From Brevibacterium album DSM 18261 (lineage in GTDB: Bacteria; Actinomycetota; Actinomycetes; Actinomycetales; Brevibacteriaceae): DNA of 64,000 nucleotides. The stretch spans positions 620,001 to 684,000 of the forward strand of contig NZ_AUFJ01000010.1 of NCBI RefSeq assembly GCF_000426445.1. Direction: 5' to 3'. A program made the position numbers and the translations under genes. Below, one piece after another: positions 59,575 to 64,000 of the stretch. A model generated the notes under the pieces. It was not told the DNA's origin. It saw nothing but the letters and a program-made list of their open reading frames with translations, and did not search any database. The first letter of the stretch is position 1, and each line of letters opens with the position of its first letter.

Positions 59575-60186
59575 ATGGATACCATGAGAGGCATGAAGGA
59601 GAATGCGCATGCGATCGCGCCGGGCGCCGCGGAGCATCAGAGCCTGGCCCTGGTCAACAGCGTGAGCGCATCGGCCAGGGGCCTGCACGACGATCTGGAC
59701 TCCCCTGAGGCCGCGAGGGCCTGGCTGCTCGCCCGCGATCTGATCGGCCCGGACATCGTGATCCGCGAGTACTGCCGGAAGCGGATCATCGCACTGCGTG
59801 AGGACCTGCGGGAGCTCTTCATCGCACACACCGGCGGGAGCACCCCCTCACCCGAGGCCGTGGAGGGGCTCAACCGCGCACTGACGAGCGCACCGGGCGC
59901 ACTGCTGCTGCGATTCGACCCGCCCGCGGGATTCACCCGGAGCGCCGATCATCCGGTGACCCAGGCCGTCGAGCACGCCATGGCACTCCTCGCGGAGGAC
60001 GCCGCCGCACTGCTCACGGGCAGGGAGGCCTCGATGCTCGCCTCGTGCGGAGCCGAGGGGTGCCTGTGGTTCTGCCTGCGCACGCACGCGCGCAGGCAGT
60101 GGTGCTCGACCCGCTGCGGAGACAGGGTGCGTGCGGCTCGCGCCTATGCCCGCAGGCGCGCACAGCGCGAGGGGCAGACGGGTTGA
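59575..60186 (+). CDS. CGNR zinc-finger regulator (ABATE-domain)
   Basis: The 203-residue protein has an ABATE-like N-terminal domain (~20-145) and a C-terminal CGNR-type zinc finger: CGAEGCLWFCLRTHARRQWC, then STRCGDRVRAARAYARRRAQ with Asp for Asn in CGNR. Such proteins are DNA-binding regulators and probably control the divergent isochorismatase gene. GGGAGAAGG at 59564-59572 precedes ATG 59575. Confidence 0.85.
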   Translation: MDTMRGMKENAHAIAPGAAEHQSLALVNSVSASARGLHDDLDSPEAARAWLLARDLIGPDIVIREYCRKRIIALREDLRELFIAHTGGSTPSPEAVEGLNRALTSAPGALLLRFDPPAGFTRSADHPVTQAVEHAMALLAEDAAALLTGREASMLASCGAEGCLWFCLRTHARRQWCSTRCGDRVRAARAYARRRAQREGQTG

Positions 60187-60214
60187 GCGCACCGAGGCGG
60201 CATCGCGGGGCCTC

Positions 60215-60229
60215 GACCGGCTGCCGGTC
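60215..60229. terminator. Short hairpin between CGNR and arsR
   Basis: GACCGG and CCGGTC pair with a three-base loop between the convergent stops. Confidence 0.45.
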
Positions 60230-60238
60230 CGCGCGGGA

Positions 60239-60628
60239 TCAGCACTGGCGGGGAGGCGACTGCTCCGGCACCTCGCTCGGGGCCAGCGCTCCGCTGAGCA
60301 TCGACATCGCCTCGGGAACGAGTGCGTAGTATGCCCATCTCCCCCTCTGCTCGCGCGTGACCAGCCCCGCATCGACGAGCTGCCTCATGTGGTGCGACAC
60401 CGTAGGCTGCGCGAGCCCGACCGGCTCGGTGAGATCGCACACGCAGGCCTCTCCATCGGACCGTGCGGCGATCATCGACAGCAGCCGCACACGGGCCGGA
60501 TCGGCGAGGGCCTTGAACATCCGCGCCAGCCGCGCGGCATCCTCGACCGCGAGGACGCCCCCGGTCACCGAGGCACAGCAGCCCCCCGCCGCATCGGGGG
60601 CTGATGTGAGCGTGAGCGGAGCCGTCAT
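60239..60628 (-). CDS. arsR: ArsR arsenite-responsive repressor
   Basis: The 129-residue winged-helix repressor has a CVC pair in SDGEACVCDLTEPVGLAQ at the recognition helix, typical of arsenic-sensing ArsR, and TVSHHMRQLVDAGLVTRE. Another Cys pair (GGCCASVTGG) is near the N-terminus and CQ ends the protein. TAGGAT lies six bases before ATG 60628, with TCGACA 17 bases further out, so the mRNA is leaderless. It is divergent from arsM. Confidence 0.88.
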   Translation of the reverse strand: MTAPLTLTSAPDAAGGCCASVTGGVLAVEDAARLARMFKALADPARVRLLSMIAARSDGEACVCDLTEPVGLAQPTVSHHMRQLVDAGLVTREQRGRWAYYALVPEAMSMLSGALAPSEVPEQSPPRQC

Positions 60629-60634
60629 GCCCCG

Positions 60635-60678
60635 ATCCTACGCAACACATTGACATCTGTCGATGCATTGACGATCAT
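60635..60678. promoter_or_regulatory. Divergent ars promoters with operator
   Basis: Rightward: TTGACA (60650-60655), 17 bases, GATCAT (60673-60678). Leftward: TCGACA (60663-60658), 17 bases, TAGGAT (60640-60635). The palindrome CATTGACA-TC-TGTCGATG (60648-60665, 7 of 8 arm bases) covers both -35 boxes, so one repressor could block both directions. Confidence 0.75.
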
Positions 60679-60719
60679 CGATAAGTGATCCGGGAGCACG
60701 CCGATGAATGGAGCACGGG

Positions 60720-61547
60720 ATGAGCCAGAACACCGAACTGCGCGAGCAGGTCCGCCTCCGCTACGCACAGGCCGCCGCTGCGGTCGCCGGCGGCACCCGC
60801 AACGCCGATCTGCTGGCCGAGGAGACACCGCCTTCCTACTGCTGCACCTCGCCCTCAGGAGCCGGGGCGGCGGGAGCCTCCGGGGAGAGCGCGCGCGGGG
60901 CGACGGCGGAGCGCGCCTTCGGGGCGGGCCTGTACGACGAGGCGGCGACAGCAGGGCTTCCCCTCGATGCGGTCGAAGCGAGCCTCGGCTGCGGAAACCC
61001 GACCGCGGTCGCGGAGCTGCACGAGGGCGATCGGGTGCTCGATCTCGGCTCCGGAGGGGGCATCGACGTGCTCCTCTCCGCTGAGCGGGTCGGGCCGACC
61101 GGGTTCGCCTACGGGGTGGACATGACCGAGGAGATGCTCGAGCTCGCCGAGGCGAACAGGGCCAGCGCGGGCGCAGAGAACGTGGAGTTCCTCAGGGGCG
61201 CCATCGAGGACGTGCCGCTGCCCGACGAATCGGTCGACGTGGTGATCTCGAACTGCGTCATCAACCTCTCCACCGACAAGCCCGCGGTGCTCGCCGAGAT
61301 GTTCCGCGTCCTGACTCCGGGCGGGCGGATCGGGATATCCGATGTGGTCGCCGAGGATCTCCTCGGCCCCGAGCAGCGGGCGGAGCGGGGCTCCTACGTC
61401 GGCTGCATCGCCGGAGCGCTGTCACGGACCGAATACCTGGACGGGCTGGCCGCTGCGGGGTTCGCGGATGCGAGCGTGGAGTTCACCCACGAAGTCGTCG
61501 GCGGTATGCACGCCGCGATCATCCGCGCGGTGAAGCCCGTTCGCTGA
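60720..61547 (+). CDS. arsM: Arsenite S-adenosylmethionine methyltransferase
   Basis: The 275-residue methyltransferase has the SAM motif [16 protein letters not shown] and the arsenite-binding Cys in SLGCGNP and ISNCVINLS; an N-terminal Cys pair lies in SYCCTS. It methylates As(III). GGAG six bases before ATG 60720 sets the start. It is the first gene of the arsM-acr3-arsC unit. Confidence 0.9.
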   Translation: MSQNTELREQVRLRYAQAAAAVAGGTRNADLLAEETPPSYCCTSPSGAGAAGASGESARGATAERAFGAGLYDEAATAGLPLDAVEASLGCGNPTAVAELHEGDRVLDLGSGGGIDVLLSAERVGPTGFAYGVDMTEEMLELAEANRASAGAENVEFLRGAIEDVPLPDESVDVVISNCVINLSTDKPAVLAEMFRVLTPGGRIGISDVVAEDLLGPEQRAERGSYVGCIAGALSRTEYLDGLAAAGFADASVEFTHEVVGGMHAAIIRAVKPVR

Positions 61548-61583
61548 TCCGCATCCCTGCCGACAAGGAGGCCGAGCGCGCTG

Positions 61584-62696
61584 ATGCCCGCATCCCAGAA
61601 CACCATGAGCACACAGGCCGCACCCGCCGCCGCGACACGGCGCCTGTCGACGCTGGACCGATGGCTGCCCGCCTGGATCGGCCTGGCCATGATCGCCGGC
61701 CTCCTCCTGGGCCGCTTCGTCCCGGGCATCGCCGAGCTGCTCGCACACCTGGAGGTCGCCGGGGTCTCGGTGCCGATCGGCCTGGGCCTGCTCGTCATGA
61801 TGTACCCAGTCCTCGCGAAGATCCGCTATGACAGGATCGCCGCCGTCACCGGGGACACGCGCCTGCTCGTGTCCTCCCTGGTGCTGAACTGGCTCCTCGG
61901 GCCCGCGGTCATGTTCGTCCTGGCCTGGACGTTCCTGCCCGATCTGCCCGAGTACCGGACCGGGCTCATCATCGTCGGCCTCGCACGCTGCATCGCGATG
62001 GTCGTGATCTGGAACGACCTCGCCTGCGGGGACCGAGAAGCCACCGCGGTGCTCGTGGCGATCAACTCCGTCTTCCAGGTCGCGATGTTCGCCGTCCTCG
62101 GCTGGTTCTACCTCACCGTGCTCCCGGGCTGGCTCGGACTCGACACCCAGGGCCTGGACGTGTCGGTCGGGCAGATCGCACTCAACGTGCTCGTGTTCCT
62201 CGGTGTGCCGCTGCTCGCCGGATTCGCCTCCCGCTGGATCGGGGAGAAGCGCCGGGGGCGGACGTGGTACGAGGAGGCGTTCCTCCCCCGGGTGGGTCCG
62301 TGGGCGCTCTACGGCCTCCTGTTCACGATCGTGCTCCTGTTCGCCCTCCAGGGCGAGGCGATCACCTCCAGTCCGCTCGACGTCGCCCGCATCGCCCTGC
62401 CCCTGCTCGCCTACTTCGGACTCATGTGGTTCGCGGGCCTCCTCCTCGGCAGGAGCCTCGGCCTCGGCTATCCCAGATCGACCGCCCTGGCCTTCACCGC
62501 GGCGGGCAACAACTTCGAACTCGCCATCGCCGTTGCCATCGGCACCTTCGGCGCCACCAGCGGACAGGCACTGGCAGGCGTCGTCGGGCCGCTCATCGAG
62601 GTGCCGGTGCTCGTGGGCCTCGTCTACGTCTCCCTCTGGGCCGCCCGCACCTGGTTCCACACCGACCCCCACCACACGGAAGCCGAGGAGTCATGA
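61584..62696 (+). CDS. acr3: ACR3-family arsenite efflux permease
   Basis: The 370-residue protein has ten membrane segments. The key Cys lies in GLARCIAMVVIWNDLACGD, and the conserved acid in AAGNNFELAIAVAIG. It exports As(III). AAGGAGG at 61564-61570 precedes ATG 61584. It overlaps arsC (ATGA). Confidence 0.9.
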   Translation: MPASQNTMSTQAAPAAATRRLSTLDRWLPAWIGLAMIAGLLLGRFVPGIAELLAHLEVAGVSVPIGLGLLVMMYPVLAKIRYDRIAAVTGDTRLLVSSLVLNWLLGPAVMFVLAWTFLPDLPEYRTGLIIVGLARCIAMVVIWNDLACGDREATAVLVAINSVFQVAMFAVLGWFYLTVLPGWLGLDTQGLDVSVGQIALNVLVFLGVPLLAGFASRWIGEKRRGRTWYEEAFLPRVGPWALYGLLFTIVLLFALQGEAITSSPLDVARIALPLLAYFGLMWFAGLLLGRSLGLGYPRSTALAFTAAGNNFELAIAVAIGTFGATSGQALAGVVGPLIEVPVLVGLVYVSLWAARTWFHTDPHHTEAEES

Positions 62697-63097
62697 CCGC
62701 TCGCACCACCCCGATGGTCCTGTTCGTCTGCGTTCACAATGCCGGACGCTCGCAGATGGCCGCCGCCTTCCTCGCCCATCACGGGGCAGGCCGGGTCGAG
62801 GTCCGCTCAGCCGGTTCCGAGCCGGCAGACCGGCTCAACCCTGCCGTGGTCGAGGCGATGGCCGAGGTCGGCATCGACATCACGGGCGAACAGCCCACGC
62901 TGCTGAGCAGCGATGCGGTGAGGGAGGCGGACGTGGTCATCACGATGGGCTGCGGTGATGCGTGCCCGATCTTTCCCGGCAAGCGCTATGAGGACTGGCA
63001 GCTCGACGACCCTGCGGGGCAGGGACTCGATGCAGTGCGCATCATCCGCGACGAGATCGAGGCCCGGATTCACGGGCTTATCGGCAGCCTGGTCTGA
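62693..63097 (+). CDS. arsC: Arsenate reductase, LMW phosphatase type
   Basis: The 134-residue protein has the CX5R P-loop FVCVHNAGRSQMAAAFL and the later GCGDACPIFPGKRYEDWQ with a resolving Cys, followed by DDPAGQGLD. This form in actinobacteria uses mycothiol and mycoredoxin. It turns As(V) into As(III) for the Acr3 pump. Its stop lies in a terminator hairpin. Confidence 0.9.
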   Translation: MTARTTPMVLFVCVHNAGRSQMAAAFLAHHGAGRVEVRSAGSEPADRLNPAVVEAMAEVGIDITGEQPTLLSSDAVREADVVITMGCGDACPIFPGKRYEDWQLDDPAGQGLDAVRIIRDEIEARIHGLIGSLV

Positions 63098-63114
63098 TCG
63101 ACGGCGCGATCAGA
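63093..63114 (+). terminator. Terminator overlapping the arsC stop
   Basis: TCTGATCG (63093-63100) and CGATCAGA (63107-63114) form a perfect 8-bp stem with a six-base loop; the TGA stop is in the left arm. Confidence 0.7.
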
Positions 63115-63391
63115 TCCCCGAGGGTCGCTCTGCGGGAGGCGATCGGCGTGCCGTCCGTGAGTCAGTACGGTGCCGTCAGCACGATGGCGGATGGCCCGTC
63201 GATTTCCGGAGCCGCTCACCAGGGACGGCATTGGAGTGGCGCGGCTGCACGACCGTCAACGCGATTGCGACGCTGCGCGCACGGACGGCTCTGGCCGGGA
63301 ACCCAGAGGTTGGTTGGTGCCCGAACTCGGCGGAATGGAGATTTCCGCGGCAACGCCGCCCATACCGGATTGCTGATTGCCGACAGTGCTT
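63115..63391. other. Gene-free stretch between arsC and the Hsp31-like gene
   Basis: About 280 bases without a frame I can support. Short frames exist on both strands but show no recognisable family. Confidence 0.5.
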
Positions 63392-64000
63392 CTACAGCAG
63401 TGCCGCGACCTTCTCGGCGGTCTCCTTGGCTGATCCCGGATTCTGGCCCGTGATGAGGTGTCCGTCGGTGACGGCGTAGGAGACGAACGGGAGCTTGGCC
63501 TTCTCATAGCGCGCTCCGCGCTTCTTCATCTCGTCCTCGGCGTTGTACGGCACGAGCTTGTCGACGCGGGCGAGGACTTCCTCCTGCCATGCGAAGCCGG
63601 TGACGCGCCTGCCCGCGACGAGCAGCGAGCCGTCGGAGAGCGTGGTGTTGAGCAGGCCACAGTATCCGTGGCAGACAGAGGACACGATCTTGCCCTGCTC
63701 CCACATCTCACGAGTGATGCGCTGCAGGCCTTCGCTGTCGGGGAAGTCGTACATGACGGCGTGGCCGCCGGTGAAGTAGATCGCGTCGTAATCGGAAGCG
63801 TCGACCCGGTCGGGGCTGAGGGTGGTCTCCAGCAGCGCCATCCGCTCGGGGTCGCGGTGCCAGGCCTTGGCGACCTTGTCGTAGGTGGGGAACTTCAGGG
63901 ACCGCGGCTCCAGCGGCGACCGCCCGCCCTGCGGACTGACGATCGCCTGCTCGAAGCCGCGGTCCTCGAAGGCCTTCCAGGCGTGCGCGAGCTCGGACAG
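63392..64000 (-). CDS. DJ-1/PfpI (Hsp31-like) type 1 glutamine amidotransferase-like protein, N-terminus missing
   Basis: The frame is open to the window edge, giving 202 residues. LSELAHAWKAFEDRGFEQ holds the conserved Glu, and the nucleophile Cys is in VSSVCHGYCGLLN. DYDAIYFTGGHAVMYDFPD and GQNPGSAKETAE are also typical of Hsp31/YajL-like proteins with glyoxalase III or deglycase activity. The N-terminus (about 30 residues) lies outside the window. Confidence 0.85.
   Translation of the reverse strand: MSELAHAWKAFEDRGFEQAIVSPQGGRSPLEPRSLKFPTYDKVAKAWHRDPERMALLETTLSPDRVDASDYDAIYFTGGHAVMYDFPDSEGLQRITREMWEQGKIVSSVCHGYCGLLNTTLSDGSLLVAGRRVTGFAWQEEVLARVDKLVPYNAEDEMKKRGARYEKAKLPFVSYAVTDGHLITGQNPGSAKETAEKVAALL

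Noticed and set aside
63115-63391. Short frames between arsC and the Hsp31-like gene
   Set aside because: None has a ribosome-binding site, a leaderless promoter or a known family pattern.
1-64000. tRNA, rRNA, CRISPR arrays, transposases or prophage genes
   Set aside because: I looked through the intergenic gaps and found no cloverleaf-like sequence, regularly spaced repeats, or transposase or integrase motifs.

Overview
The window is high-G+C DNA (about 70 % by eye), densely coded on both strands, with strong G/C third-position bias. The gene content points to an actinomycete, probably of the Micrococcales: a mycothiol/mycoredoxin-type arsenate reductase, a cory-CC-star protein, a PhzE-like TrpE-TrpG fusion behind a Trp leader peptide, a SufE/SseA pair, baeRF11, and many start codons 6-7 bases behind a TAnnnT -10 box (leaderless transcripts). 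I cannot name the genus. There are no rRNA, tRNA, CRISPR or insertion-sequence features.

Layout. 1-6740: a surface-polysaccharide locus (cut-off GT4 glycosyltransferase, WecA/WbpL-like initiating transferase, WbpM/CapD-like dehydratase, two-domain glycosyltransferase, WecC-like dehydrogenase). 6837-13370: butanediol dehydrogenase, a secreted GH79-like lipoprotein, then an esterase and Baeyer-Villiger monooxygenase pair behind a promoter with a palindromic operator. 13390-25770: housekeeping and accessory genes, including a BCCT transporter, YdeI-like protein, PspC, a PTH2-SufE-SseA operon, baeRF11, Mug glycosylase and a patatin. 25995-29020: CstA, cory-CC-star and an ArsA-type ATPase in one tight unit. 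29138-34786: a second BCCT transporter, YibE/F, VOC, methyltransferase and SRPBCC genes. 34798-39640: ArsR with AHSA1, a VOC-DinB operon divergent from a WYL regulator, and an ATP-grasp enzyme. 39775-43236: a lipoprotein and an AT-richer islet with an orphan membrane protein and hipBA. 43334-49798: GNAT-AAA+ fusion, trpL-attenuator-trpEG, lysine-type permease, DUF2200. 50013-54059: phnDCE with an IphP-type phosphatase and a TetR regulator. 54076-60186: small-enzyme genes (VOC, DHFR-like, DinB, GNAT, ArfB, O-methyltransferase, AhpD-like, isochorismatase/CGNR). 60239-63097: arsenic operon (arsR divergent from arsM-acr3-arsC). 63392 to the end: an incomplete Hsp31/PfpI gene.

The most interesting points are the cstA/cory-CC-star/ArsA module, whose ATPase appears frameshifted near its 3' end; the phnDCE-phosphatase-TetR operon with a candidate PHO box and a hairpin over the phnD ribosome-binding site; a complete trp attenuator on an apparently leaderless leader peptide; a palindromic intergenic repeat that supplies the end of mug; and operator-like palindromes in several divergent regions. 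Two BCCT transporters within 18 kb suggest an osmotically challenged habitat, which is inference.
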